Assembly (NCBI GenBank): GCA_035458525.1
Contig: DATHZQ010000073.1
Span: 1 to 33,714 of the forward strand
Source: DATHZQ01 sp035458525
Lineage (GTDB): Bacteria; Actinomycetota; Acidimicrobiia; Spongiisociales; UBA5794
DNA: 33,714 nucleotides
Reading direction: 5' to 3'
The notes under the pieces are model-generated. The model did no database searches, was not told the origin of the DNA, and saw nothing but the letters and a program-made list of their open reading frames with translations. Shown here piece by piece: positions 8,033-15,476 of the stretch. Position 1 is the stretch's first letter. Every line of letters starts with the position of its first letter. The translations under genes were made by a program, and so were the position numbers.

Positions 8033-8396
8033 GTGCGAGCCCGGGAGGCGGCCGCGGCGTCTCGGCATCGCCGAGCCGTTGAGGAAAGTCCGGACTCCAC
8101 AGGGCATGGGTGCTGGCTAACGGCCAGGCGGGGCGACCCGACGGATAGTGCAACAGAGAGCAAACCGCCGATGGGACCCCGTCATCACGACGGGGTCAAC
8201 AGGCAAGGGTGAAACGGTGGTGTAAGAGACCACCAGCGTCCGGGGTGACTCGGGCGGCTCGGTAAACCCCACCCGGAGCAAGGCCAAGCAGGGACAGGGC
8301 TGCCCGTCCGCAACGTCCCAGGTGGGCCGCAGAGATAGATGGTCGCCGCCTGTCTCACGACAGGAGACAGAATCCGGCTTATACCCGGACTCGCAC
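8033..8396 (+). ncRNA. rnpB: RNase P RNA, bacterial type A
   Basis: The catalytic RNA of RNase P, which trims the 5' ends of pre-tRNAs. The universally conserved 5' core GAGGAAAGTCCGG is at 8081-8093 and the 3' core ACAGAATCCGGCTTAT is at 8367-8382; together they form helix P4. The ends GTGCGAGCCCGGG (8033) and CCCGGACTCGCAC (ending 8396) pair as helix P1 with one mismatch, which defines the boundaries. The internal segments GGGTGAAACGGTGG, GTAAGAGACCACC and CGGTAAACCCC are also typical of actinobacterial rnpB. The length of about 364 nt is normal. A perfect hairpin follows at 8401. Exact 5' and 3' ends are estimates from the P1 pairing. Confidence 0.97.
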
Positions 8397-8400
8397 CTTG

Positions 8401-8430
8401 TTGAGGGGCCCTGGATCCGGGGCCCCTCAA
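8401..8430. terminator. Hairpin between rnpB and the convergent aquaporin gene
   Basis: A perfect 11-bp stem (TTGAGGGGCCC at 8401-8411, GGGCCCCTCAA at 8420-8430) with an 8-nt loop begins 4 nt after rnpB. It ends 20 nt before the stop codon of the convergent aquaporin gene. No T run follows, but position and strength suggest a shared terminator. Confidence 0.75.
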
Positions 8431-8450
8431 CATCTTCGCCATCACCGCGA

Positions 8451-9185
8451 TCAGTGGACGCGACGATCCGTCTCGAGTCTTCCGATCACGAGCCGGTACA
8501 ACCCCCAACCAACGCCGGCTCCAACGAACGGAGCGATCAAATACACCCACACGCTGGTGTAGTCATTGCCGATGACGGCCGGGCCCAACGAACGCGCCGG
8601 GTTGACCGAGGTGCCGGTCAAGGGCGCTGAGGCGAGGTGGATGACCACGAGCGTCAGCGAGATTCCCAGGAACGCCATGAGCCCATTCCTGTCGCTCGCC
8701 GTCACCTTGAGGATCACGGCGACGAAGATCGCGGTCAGGATCACTTCGAGCAGGATTGCACTTCCGGCGCCGACGCCCGGAGCGGGAATCGTCGCCGTCG
8801 ACGCAACGGCGGCCTGACTGGATGCCCACAACAACGCCAAACCGGCGAGCAAGGCTCCGGCAATCTGGGCAACGACGTACTGCACGAACGTGGCGACGTC
8901 TATGCGTTGATCGAGCAGGATGCCCAGACTCACCGCCGGGTTGAAGTGGCCTCCGGAGATCTCGCCGAACGCAAAGAGACCGGCGAGCAGTGCCAGCCCG
9001 AATCCAAAGGCGATGACAACGAGATCGGCGGCATCCCGAGCAGCTACTGCCACGCCGAGGGTCTGCTGCAGTTCGATCGGCTGAACCCGGATTACGCCTG
9101 CGGCCAGGATCGCCAACCCGCCCATGAACACCAAGACGAAGGTGCCCAGCAGCTCGGCCAGCAGTCGCCGCACTTGGTCCGTCAT
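8451..9185 (-). CDS. aqpZ: AqpZ-like aquaporin
   Basis: A 244-residue, six-helix membrane channel of the MIP family. Both pore motifs are present: SGGHFNPAVSLG in the first half and GTSVNPARSLGP in the second. The aromatic/arginine filter residues match the water-specific AqpZ type: Phe in IAFGFG of helix 2, His in VVIHLASAPL of helix 5, Thr in GTSVNPAR and Arg in NPAR. This predicts water rather than glycerol passage. The ATG at 9185 is preferred to an upstream in-frame codon at 9221 because AAGGAGA lies a few bases before it. Helix count and length fit the family. It converges on rnpB and is monocistronic by position. Confidence 0.93.
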   Translation of the reverse strand: MTDQVRRLLAELLGTFVLVFMGGLAILAAGVIRVQPIELQQTLGVAVAARDAADLVVIAFGFGLALLAGLFAFGEISGGHFNPAVSLGILLDQRIDVATFVQYVVAQIAGALLAGLALLWASSQAAVASTATIPAPGVGAGSAILLEVILTAIFVAVILKVTASDRNGLMAFLGISLTLVVIHLASAPLTGTSVNPARSLGPAVIGNDYTSVWVYLIAPFVGAGVGWGLYRLVIGRLETDRRVH

Positions 9186-9273
9186 CACTTCTCCTTCCGG
9201 GAGCCGAACGTCCGATTTCACCGTCGTAGGCGGGGCACACCGCGCACGTTCACCTTGTTGCGTCGCGAAATTG

Positions 9274-9936
9274 TCAACGGCTCAGGTCAATGGGCAAGTC
9301 CTCGATGGCTTCCAGCTCGAGTTCGAGCGCCCGATTGGCAGGCTGGCGGGCAAGCCCCGCCCCGAGCGACTGAACCGCGATCGTGGCGTAGGCGAAGGCT
9401 GCAGCGTCGTCGCCATGGCGAACGATCGAGTCGACGAGACGCCGAATCTGCACGGCGAGCGCGGGTCCAACCGTGGCGACCATGTCGACGACCCACCCGG
9501 TGTCGGTGCGTCGCACGATGATCTCTGAATCCTGGCCCTGCCGCATCACGAAGACGGCGGCGAAGTCGACGTCGTCGACGCTGAATTCCTCGGTGCCCGA
9601 CACAACGATCTCGTCGAGCTCGGCACCGAGGAACTCGACGAAGCTGTCACCAAACGAGTTCCAATACGATCGCCGCGTCGCTGCGGGCAAGCCGGTTTCG
9701 ACAACGGCTTTCATCTGGTCGACGCTGAATGCGTTCTCGGCGCCTGCGGCGAGCGCCACGTTGGCTGGGTCGGTGACAGCATCGAGTTCCGGGAGATCGC
9801 CTTCTGCCAGCGCTGCGAACCACTCAGCCACGACTTGTTCGGGCGAGGCGAGATCCGTCGTGACCACCGGCTCCTCGCCGGAGCAAGCGGCAGCGACGAG
9901 CGCCGTCGCGAGCAGCAGCACCAAGTGGCGGAACAT
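9274..9936 (-). CDS. Predicted lipoprotein, possibly NTF2-like
   Basis: A 220-residue protein that begins with a lipoprotein signal: hydrophobic core LVLLLATALVAAAC with the lipobox Cys at residue 18, followed by a polar SGEEP linker. It should be anchored to the outer face of the cytoplasmic membrane. Residues 30-150 contain a pattern (VVAEWFAALAEGDLPEL at the start, strands ending in GWVVDMV) that resembles an NTF2/SnoaL-like fold, but I am not certain. The C-terminal third is helical. The ATG lies 8 nt after a TACGCT box, suggesting a leaderless transcript. It diverges from the split TauE/SafE pair with only 73 nt between the two starts, so the two could be co-regulated. No function can be assigned. 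Confidence 0.75.
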   Translation of the reverse strand: MFRHLVLLLATALVAAACSGEEPVVTTDLASPEQVVAEWFAALAEGDLPELDAVTDPANVALAAGAENAFSVDQMKAVVETGLPAATRRSYWNSFGDSFVEFLGAELDEIVVSGTEEFSVDDVDFAAVFVMRQGQDSEIIVRRTDTGWVVDMVATVGPALAVQIRRLVDSIVRHGDDAAAFAYATIAVQSLGAGLARQPANRALELELEAIEDLPIDLSR

Positions 9937-9944
9937 GAGCCCGG

Positions 9945-9950
9945 AGCGTA
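9945..9950 (-). promoter_or_regulatory. Candidate -10 box (TACGCT), lipoprotein gene
   Basis: On the minus strand TACGCT stands 8 nt before the ATG at 9936, the spacing expected for a leaderless mRNA. No Shine-Dalgarno sequence is seen. No -35 element is recognisable. Confidence 0.45.
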
Positions 9951-9997
9951 ATGCGCGTCGAGCGGTCGGCGCTCACGGTGCGAGTCGGGGCCATCTC

Positions 9998-10003
9998 TAC
10001 ACT
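9998..10003 (+). promoter_or_regulatory. Candidate -10 box (TACACT), TauE/SafE pair
   Basis: TACACT lies 6 nt before the GTG at 10010, which would make the transcript start at the first base of the start codon. There is no Shine-Dalgarno sequence before this GTG. The -35 region is poor. Confidence 0.45.
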
Positions 10004-10009
10004 CGGGCG

Positions 10010-10366
10010 GTGCCGAAAACTGTTGTCGCTCCGCTGATCGGACTGGCCGCCGGCATCGTGAGCGGACTCTTCGGCGTTGGTGGCGGCATCGTCGTCGTCC
10101 CCGGGCTCGTGCTGCTGTTGGGTTTTCCGCAACGTCGGGCGTCGGGCACCTCGGTAGCAACCATCGTCGGCGCAGCCATCGCTGCCCTGATCGTCTTCTC
10201 GTCCGATGGCGAGGTCGACTGGCCCGCCGCGGCGGCGCTCGGCGTCGGAGCGATCGTCGGAGCCTGGGTCGGCGCAAGGTATCTCGATCGCATTCCGGAG
10301 CGCTGGTTGACGATCGCGTTCGTCATCGTGCTGCTTGCCGCGTCGATCCGGCTGGCGTTCTCGTGA
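10010..10366 (+). CDS. Half-length TauE/SafE-like membrane protein, first of a pair
   Basis: A 118-residue membrane protein with about four hydrophobic segments. It carries the TauE/SafE repeat signature GLFGVGGGIVVVPGLVLLLGF followed by GTSVAT. Full-length members (about 250 residues) contain two such repeats in one chain; this protein contains one. They are proposed sulfite, sulfoacetate or organosulfonate exporters. The start is taken as the GTG at 10010, since upstream sequence in this frame overlaps the divergent lipoprotein gene and lacks the family pattern; a TACACT box 6 nt before supports a leaderless start. The stop overlaps the next gene by 4 nt (GTGA), so the two half proteins are probably made together and may assemble as a dimer. 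The substrate is unknown; the sulfur-relay genes at the left edge are suggestive only. Confidence 0.82.
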   Translation: MPKTVVAPLIGLAAGIVSGLFGVGGGIVVVPGLVLLLGFPQRRASGTSVATIVGAAIAALIVFSSDGEVDWPAAAALGVGAIVGAWVGARYLDRIPERWLTIAFVIVLLAASIRLAFS

Positions 10367-10725
10367 CGGCACTCCTGCTCATCGTCATCGGGCTCCTCGC
10401 CGGCGTGCTGGCGTCGGCCCTCGGTGTTGGCGGCGGCATCATCTTCGTCCCTGCGCTGGTCGTCGTGCTTGGCTTCGGTCAGCATCTCGCCGAAGGCACG
10501 TCGCTTGCGGTCATCACCGCAACCGCAGCGATCGGCACCTGGACCCATCACCGCCACGATCGCGTCGATTGGCGGACCGCTGCAAACGTAGCGATCGGGG
10601 GCATCGGTGGAGCCATTGTCGGATCGGTGCTCGCCCTCCGCCTCGACCCGGACCTCTTGCGACGCCTGTTTGCGGTCTTTCTGGCCATCGTGGCCGTTCG
10701 TCTTATTCGACATCTCGCCCGGTAG
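10363..10725 (+). CDS. Half-length TauE/SafE-like membrane protein, second of a pair
   Basis: A 120-residue paralogue of the preceding gene, with the same repeat signature (SALGVGGGIIFVPALVVVLGF and then EGTSLAVI) and about four hydrophobic segments; positive residues cluster in a HHRHDR loop and at the C-terminus. The GTG start at 10363 lies inside the stop codon region of the first half gene, so translation is coupled. Together the two proteins equal one complete TauE/SafE exporter. This is not a frameshifted single gene: each part has its own start region with the repeat signature at its N-terminus, as expected of true half-size proteins. The substrate is unknown. Confidence 0.82.
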   Translation: MTALLLIVIGLLAGVLASALGVGGGIIFVPALVVVLGFGQHLAEGTSLAVITATAAIGTWTHHRHDRVDWRTAANVAIGGIGGAIVGSVLALRLDPDLLRRLFAVFLAIVAVRLIRHLAR

Positions 10726-10920
10726 CTAGCCGCAGAATCCCGCAGACATTGGGACTTGTTGGCCCTACCACGCCCTGGCCATCGCGGCTTTTGTAGCAGG
10801 CAGGGAACAGACGTGACCGAGGCCGCCCGTGCCTCGGCGGGGGCGAGCCTTTGATCGACGGGGGTCTGGGCGTCACCACGACGAGCTTGCGGTGCCCCGC
10901 GCCGCAGGAAGGGGAACTCA
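10726..10920 (+). promoter_or_regulatory. Leader region of the multicopper oxidase gene
   Basis: This 195-nt gap contains GGCTTTTGTAGCAG (10786-10799), similar to the sequence around the candidate -10 box of the cyclase gene. A start near 10805 would leave a leader of about 115 nt. The leader can fold: a perfect 7-bp hairpin CCGAGGC / GCCTCGG (10817-10837), and a bulged stem made from GGGCGTCACC and GGTGCCCC. CAGAC near 10808 can also pair with GTCTG near 10864. AGGAAGGGGAA just before the ATG is a strong Shine-Dalgarno sequence. I could not match it to a known riboswitch class. Confidence 0.35.
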
Positions 10921-13014
10921 ATGCCTCTATCGCGACGTGAATTCTTCAAACTCACCGGGCTGAGCGCCGGGGTCGGCCTCATCGGACCAGGCAGGCTCCT
11001 GCCAGGACTCGCCGGCGTCCGTGCGCCCATCGGAGCGCGCTACGTGCCGGCGGCCGTTGGCTTGAGCGACCCGGCCTTGCAGCCAAAGTTCGTCAACCCG
11101 GTGCCCAATGCCGCCAACCCGGCGTTCGCCTACAAGGGCACCAAGAACAAGTACACCGTCGAGATCGGCCCGAGCGTGCAACAAACGGGTCTCGTCGACC
11201 CCGTCTCGGGAGCAGCGTTGAACACTGCGGTGTTCGGCTACGGCGAGAAGGGAGCCTATACCTGGCCGGGCAAGACGATCTTTGCGAAGTCGGGCGAGCC
11301 CGTCGAGGTCTTCTGGAAGAACAAACTCACCGATCCGCTCACCGGCGCACCGTTGAATCACCTGCTCCCGGTCGACACGTCGCTGCACTGGGCCTACAGC
11401 CTGCCCGGATACGAGACGTACACGATCCCCGCCAACGGAATCCCGGTTGTCTCTCACCTACACGGCGGGCACACCGACTTCGAATACGACGGTAACCCCG
11501 AGTTCTTCTTCAGCCCCGGCTTCGAGATTCGCGGTCCGCAATGGCTCGAGAAGAAGTACATCTACGAGAACTCCCAGCCGGCGGGAACGCTGTGGTACCA
11601 CGACCACGCCCTCGGCATCACCCGGCTCAACGTGTACGCCGGGATGGCAGGCTTCTACCTGCTGCGGGACGATTTCGACACCGGACTGCCCGGCAACCCG
11701 CTCGATCTGCCCGCATATCCCTATGAGGCGGCGCTCGCTATCCAAGACCGCATGTTCCGTGATAGCGGAGATCTGTTCTATCCGGCGTTTCCCGGCGACC
11801 CGTTCTACGACGACTTCATCACCGGAGAGGGTGCAGAGCTTCCGCCCGAAATCTTCCCCGGTGGCGGGCCCACCGCGCTCGCCGAGTTCTTCGGCGATCA
11901 CATGGTCGTCAACGGACTCATCTGGCCCCAGATGGATGTGGAGCCACGGAACTACCGGCTGCGGCTCCTCAACGGTTGCGACAGCCGCTTTCTGGCGGTC
12001 CAGTTCTTCGAGGTGCCTCCTGGCGCCACGGATTTCAGCACGGTCATCGACGGGCCCATCGGCTTCACGGTCGTCGGCAGCGATCAGGGACTGGCATCGA
12101 GCCCGACGAACAGGAACACCTTGCTCCTGGAGACGGGGTCACGCTACGACATCGTGTTCGACTTCAAGACCGTCACCGCAGGAAACCGCGTCATCGTGAA
12201 GAACATCGGCGGCGACGAGCCCTTCGGCGGCGATATCCCCGGGCCGCAGGTGTTCGGCGAGACCGACCGGATCATGGCGTTCGATGTCGTGCTCCCCCTC
12301 GACGCTGCCGTGCCCGACGTGACGCCTGCCGGCATCAACTTCGGCCCCGTTGTCCCCGCACCGACGCGGCTACGCAAGGTGGCCCTGTTCGAGGGCCTCG
12401 ACGAGTTCGGACGTCTCCAGCCGCTGCTCGGCACCGCCGAGCCGGCGACCGACTACGTCGGAAACCCGATCAACTGGCCGCCTCAGTACGCCGGTGCCGG
12501 CCTCGTTGGGCAGATTGAAGGGTCGATCGCCTGGCACAGCCCGACAACGGAGAATCCGGCACTGGGCTCCACCGAAGAGTGGGAGATCTGGAACGCCACC
12601 GGCGACGCTCACCCGGTTCACCTGCACCTGGTGAACTTCGAGATCCTCGGCCGCCAGGCGATCGTCTGGGATTCGGCAACGAACGAGGAAGATCGCGTGC
12701 TGGATCCCGACGGGGTGACCGCCCCGCCGCCGAACGGCGACGGGACCTACCTCGTGACCCAGCCGGTGGTGCAGCACAACGGATTGCTCGGCAACGGGTT
12801 CCGCATCGTCAATCTGACGTCCGGAGCAGCAATACCGCAGCCGCCACAGTACGTCGAGAACGCCCCGAAGGACATGGTCACGGCCTTGCCGGGTCAGATC
12901 ACAACGATCAAGGCGACGTTCGACAAGCCGGGGCGGTATGTGTGGCATTGCCACATCCTGTCCCACGAGGACCACGAGATGATGCGCGTGCTCCACGTCG
13001 GGCCGGGCGCATAG
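10921..13014 (+). CDS. Tat-exported multicopper oxidase (CotA/bilirubin-oxidase type)
   Basis: A 697-residue three-domain laccase-like oxidase. The N-terminus SRREFFKLTG plus hydrophobic stretch is a twin-arginine signal, so it should be exported folded with copper. All four copper-binding motifs are present: H179-L-H181 in HLHGGH, H227-D-H229 in WYHDHALG, HPVHLH (H564, H567, H569) and HCHILSHEDHEMM (H676, C677, H678, H682, M687). C677, H564, H682 and axial M687 form the type 1 site; the others form the trinuclear site that reduces O2 to water. Likely substrates are phenols, bilirubin-like compounds or metal ions such as Mn(II) or Cu(I); the sequence does not decide. It is larger than CotA (about 510 residues), mainly through loop insertions. 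The ATG has a strong Shine-Dalgarno sequence. Confidence 0.95.
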   Translation: MPLSRREFFKLTGLSAGVGLIGPGRLLPGLAGVRAPIGARYVPAAVGLSDPALQPKFVNPVPNAANPAFAYKGTKNKYTVEIGPSVQQTGLVDPVSGAALNTAVFGYGEKGAYTWPGKTIFAKSGEPVEVFWKNKLTDPLTGAPLNHLLPVDTSLHWAYSLPGYETYTIPANGIPVVSHLHGGHTDFEYDGNPEFFFSPGFEIRGPQWLEKKYIYENSQPAGTLWYHDHALGITRLNVYAGMAGFYLLRDDFDTGLPGNPLDLPAYPYEAALAIQDRMFRDSGDLFYPAFPGDPFYDDFITGEGAELPPEIFPGGGPTALAEFFGDHMVVNGLIWPQMDVEPRNYRLRLLNGCDSRFLAVQFFEVPPGATDFSTVIDGPIGFTVVGSDQGLASSPTNRNTLLLETGSRYDIVFDFKTVTAGNRVIVKNIGGDEPFGGDIPGPQVFGETDRIMAFDVVLPLDAAVPDVTPAGINFGPVVPAPTRLRKVALFEGLDEFGRLQPLLGTAEPATDYVGNPINWPPQYAGAGLVGQIEGSIAWHSPTTENPALGSTEEWEIWNATGDAHPVHLHLVNFEILGRQAIVWDSATNEEDRVLDPDGVTAPPPNGDGTYLVTQPVVQHNGLLGNGFRIVNLTSGAAIPQPPQYVENAPKDMVTALPGQITTIKATFDKPGRYVWHCHILSHEDHEMMRVLHVGPGA

Positions 13015-13029
13015 CCCAACCTTCGTTGG

Positions 13030-13065
13030 ATGATGGGGGGCGGCCACACGGCCGCCCCCCATCAT
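13030..13065. terminator. Very strong hairpin between convergent genes
   Basis: A perfect 16-bp stem (left arm 13030-13045, right arm 13050-13065) with a 4-nt ACAC loop. It lies 15 nt after the oxidase stop codon. The right arm contains the stop codon of the convergent membrane-protein gene. Neither side has a T run. It is probably a shared bidirectional terminator. Confidence 0.8.
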
Positions 13066-13601
13066 GCTTCGCTCGTCCGTTCGATTGGTGCGTCGAGCGT
13101 CCCGGTCGTGCGCAGACGCTGCCATGCCGTGCGGCGCGACAACCCCGCACGCCGGCCGAGGACGATCAGATACACAAGACCTAAGGCTTCGAGTGCCCAC
13201 ACCCGCCAATCGCTGACGATGCTCTCGACGTATGCGCCGGCCGTTGCGAAGCCGGTCTGGGAGAACTCCCATCCGAGGAAAGGCCACCACAGCGTCTCCG
13301 GGTCATTCCACATCGCGTCGAGCAGCAGATGCATCAGCATGCCGATGGCCAGCGGCATCCATCGCTTGCGGGGACGGCCGCGTCGGGTACTCAGCACGAC
13401 CCCGATCATCATGGCGGCCGACGCCAGCAGCGTGTGCGTCACCAGCCGAACGCTGCCGAGCGACTCGAACCAGATGAGCCCGACCGGCGAGTCGATCAGG
13501 TCGGGGAGAATCGCCCCGAACGCCAAGACGCGCAGATCCATTCGGTCGTCACGGAAGGCATATCGCGTCAGCGCGATCGTGGCGCCAACGTGCCAGAGCA
13601 T
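13062..13601 (-). CDS. YdjM/DUF457-like membrane-bound putative metal-dependent hydrolase
   Basis: A 179-residue membrane protein. It starts MLWHVGATIALTRYAF and shows AFGAILPDLIDSP, VTHTLLASA and GMLMHLLLDAMW; these His and Asp clusters at membrane edges match the YdjM/DUF457 (LexA-regulated, membrane-bound hydrolase) family. Four or five hydrophobic segments are visible. No reaction is proven for the family. The ATG at 13601 is 26 nt after the stop of the zinc-ribbon gene; a GTG three bases upstream is an alternative. The longer upstream frame is a shadow of the zinc-ribbon gene. The stop codon sits inside the terminator hairpin. It probably belongs to the NIF3-zinc ribbon operon. Confidence 0.72.
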   Translation of the reverse strand: MLWHVGATIALTRYAFRDDRMDLRVLAFGAILPDLIDSPVGLIWFESLGSVRLVTHTLLASAAMMIGVVLSTRRGRPRKRWMPLAIGMLMHLLLDAMWNDPETLWWPFLGWEFSQTGFATAGAYVESIVSDWRVWALEALGLVYLIVLGRRAGLSRRTAWQRLRTTGTLDAPIERTSEA

Positions 13602-13626
13602 CACTGGTGAGGTGCCCCGCTCCAGT

Positions 13627-14340
13627 TCACGGGACGAGAATCGCGTTGCAGTGAATGCAGCGAGGCGGATCCCGGCGGGTCGCATCGAGCTGCTCTGCGG
13701 GTGTGAGACGCAAATGGCACGCTCCGCACACACCCTCGGCGAGACGCCCGACCGCCACGCCGTCGTCCTTCTGTGACCGCAGGCGCTCATATGCGTCGAG
13801 CAAGTCCTCGGGGATGAGGGGAACGATGTCCTGCTTGCGCTCCTCTTTACGCGCCAGCCGCCCGTCGATCTCTCCCCATGCCTCGGTGATCGTCGCTTCA
13901 TGAGCGCTCTTCAGCTTCTCGGCCTCCACGACTTGTGCGTTCAGCTCCTCGAGCCGCGCCGCGTGCTGCTCGCGCTTCTCCATGAGCTCGAGGACTTCCT
14001 CTTCCATGTCGGATTTCTTGCGCTCGAGCATCTCGACTTCGCGTCGGAGGTAGTCGGCGTCGCGGGCACTCATACCCCCGGCGTACAGCCGGTTTTGCTC
14101 TGCGGCCAGCTTCGCCTCGGCGAGTTCCAACTCGCCCGAAGTCTTGTCGAGCGCAAGCTCCACCTGTCGCAACGTGGTCGCTTCCTGATCGCGCTCGCCG
14201 GTGAGCTGGCTCAAGGACGCGTGCGCCTGGCGATAGGCACTCAGCGCCGGCAAGGTTTCCCGTTCGTGGAGGAGTCGGTCGATGTCTGAGTCAACAGCCT
14301 GCAAGTCGAGTAGATCTGCCAGGCTCCTCAACTCTTCCAT
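13627..14340 (-). CDS. Coiled-coil protein with C-terminal C4 zinc ribbon
   Basis: A 237-residue soluble protein. Residues 10-175 are a long antiparallel coiled coil rich in Glu, Leu, Arg and Lys. The C-terminal zinc ribbon has C205-X2-C208 and C228-X2-C231. This is the conserved bacterial C4-type zinc-ribbon family related to chlamydial CT398, thought to act as a nucleic-acid or protein-binding adaptor; its function is not settled. Its gene lies 16 nt downstream of the NIF3-like gene, a pairing often seen in Actinobacteria, so I infer an operon. Length and motif order are normal for the family. Confidence 0.85.
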   Translation of the reverse strand: MEELRSLADLLDLQAVDSDIDRLLHERETLPALSAYRQAHASLSQLTGERDQEATTLRQVELALDKTSGELELAEAKLAAEQNRLYAGGMSARDADYLRREVEMLERKKSDMEEEVLELMEKREQHAARLEELNAQVVEAEKLKSAHEATITEAWGEIDGRLARKEERKQDIVPLIPEDLLDAYERLRSQKDDGVAVGRLAEGVCGACHLRLTPAEQLDATRRDPPRCIHCNAILVP

Positions 14341-14356
14341 CTGGCACGTTCCTCCG

Positions 14357-15439
14357 TCACGCTCGCCATGGGTCGGCTTCGACTGCGGTCAGATCAACCG
14401 CAGCATCGACCCTCTCTGCCACCGCAGCGTACAGCCTTGCTACCCCCGGCCGTTCGGTGGCGGCATGCCCCGGGTCGATCACGGCGATTCCACGCTCCAG
14501 CGCAGCCTGCGCATCGTGATGACCGATGTCTCCGGTCACGATCACATCTGCGGCCGAGGCATCTCGGAGTGCAGTTCGCCCCGAACCCGGCACGACTGCG
14601 ACCCGGCTGACGGTCCGGCTGCGATCCCCGGCGATCCGCACCGCCGAATCCAGCGCTGCGCCAACCTCATCGGCGAACGCATCCAACCGCCGCGGGTGCG
14701 CCAGCGTCCCCTGCCGCCCGATGAAACCTGCGTTCGCTTCGACGGCGTAGACGTCGTACGCAGGCTCTTCATAGCGGTGCGCGTGGGTGAGCGCCGCAAC
14801 GACCGCGTGCTTTCGTGCAGCAGGAGCGATCATCTCGAGCCTCACCTCCGGCTCTGCGTTGGACGCGCCGGCGGTGCCGGTGGCCGGATCGGTGCCGGGC
14901 CCCGCGACGAACGTGCCAACGCCGGCGGCCCGGAACGAGCACCCCGTGTAGGCGCCGATCCGGCCGGCGCCGGCGCTCGCCATCGCAGCAGCGATGGCAT
15001 CCGCATCTTCCGCGGGGACAAAGGCAACGATCTTGACCGCGTCGGCGCCCCAGTTCGGACCGAAGGGGGTGAAGTCCTCGAGGCCGAGAGCATCCGCCAG
15101 GGCGTCAGCGGCACCTCCGGGCACCACGTCGTAGGCGGTGTGAACCACCGCAAGCGCAACGCCATTGCGAACCAGGGTGTGGGCCCGACCCACGGCGTCC
15201 GGTCCGGCCACGATCCGGCGCGTCGGTCGAAACAGGAGCGGATGGTACGACACGAGCAGTTCGACTCCCGCAGCGACGGCGCGCTCGACCACGAGCGGCG
15301 TCACCTCGTGACACACCCCCACGATCGCTGCCGGGGCTGCTGCGTCGCCGAGCTGAAGACCAACGGGATCCCAGCCGCCCGCTTTCGCAAACGGAGCGAT
15401 CCGGTCGAGCCGGGCCAGCACGTCTCCAACGGTCATCAT
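14357..15439 (-). CDS. NIF3-like dinuclear metal protein (DUF34, YbgI/YqfO type)
   Basis: A 360-residue NIF3 family protein. Metal-binding motifs are visible at both ends: SYHPLLF near residues 64-70 and GDIGHHDAQAALERG with DPGHAATE in the C-terminal part. A middle insert domain (about residues 130-235) with EVRLEMIAP resembles the ring domain of longer members such as YqfO. Members form toroidal hexamers with a two-metal site; annotations as GTP cyclohydrolase I type 2 are doubtful. The start is one of two adjacent ATG codons (15439 or 15436). A TAGCAT box 8 nt upstream suggests a leaderless mRNA. It leads the operon with the zinc-ribbon gene. Confidence 0.9.
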   Translation of the reverse strand: MMTVGDVLARLDRIAPFAKAGGWDPVGLQLGDAAAPAAIVGVCHEVTPLVVERAVAAGVELLVSYHPLLFRPTRRIVAGPDAVGRAHTLVRNGVALAVVHTAYDVVPGGAADALADALGLEDFTPFGPNWGADAVKIVAFVPAEDADAIAAAMASAGAGRIGAYTGCSFRAAGVGTFVAGPGTDPATGTAGASNAEPEVRLEMIAPAARKHAVVAALTHAHRYEEPAYDVYAVEANAGFIGRQGTLAHPRRLDAFADEVGAALDSAVRIAGDRSRTVSRVAVVPGSGRTALRDASAADVIVTGDIGHHDAQAALERGIAVIDPGHAATERPGVARLYAAVAERVDAAVDLTAVEADPWRA

Positions 15440-15447
15440 GGTTCGTG

Positions 15448-15453
15448 ATGCTA
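15448..15453 (-). promoter_or_regulatory. Candidate -10 box (TAGCAT), NIF3 operon
   Basis: On the minus strand TAGCAT lies 8 nt before the first ATG of the NIF3-like gene, with no Shine-Dalgarno sequence between. This fits a leaderless start. No clear -35 element. Confidence 0.45.
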
Positions 15454-15476
15454 GGTGGGCGGCTCGGGTGGTCGCT

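Noticed and set aside
7616..8212. Plus-strand open frame across the duplicate remnant and rnpB
   Set aside because: It runs antisense to the conserved C-terminal domain and then through RNase P RNA, so it is a shadow frame.
8041..8550. Minus-strand frames opposite rnpB
   Set aside because: They lie on the complement of a structural RNA and show no protein motifs.
10801..10920. Cobalamin, SAM or c-di-GMP riboswitch before the multicopper oxidase
   Set aside because: None of the conserved core sequences of these classes could be found; only a generic structured leader is supported.
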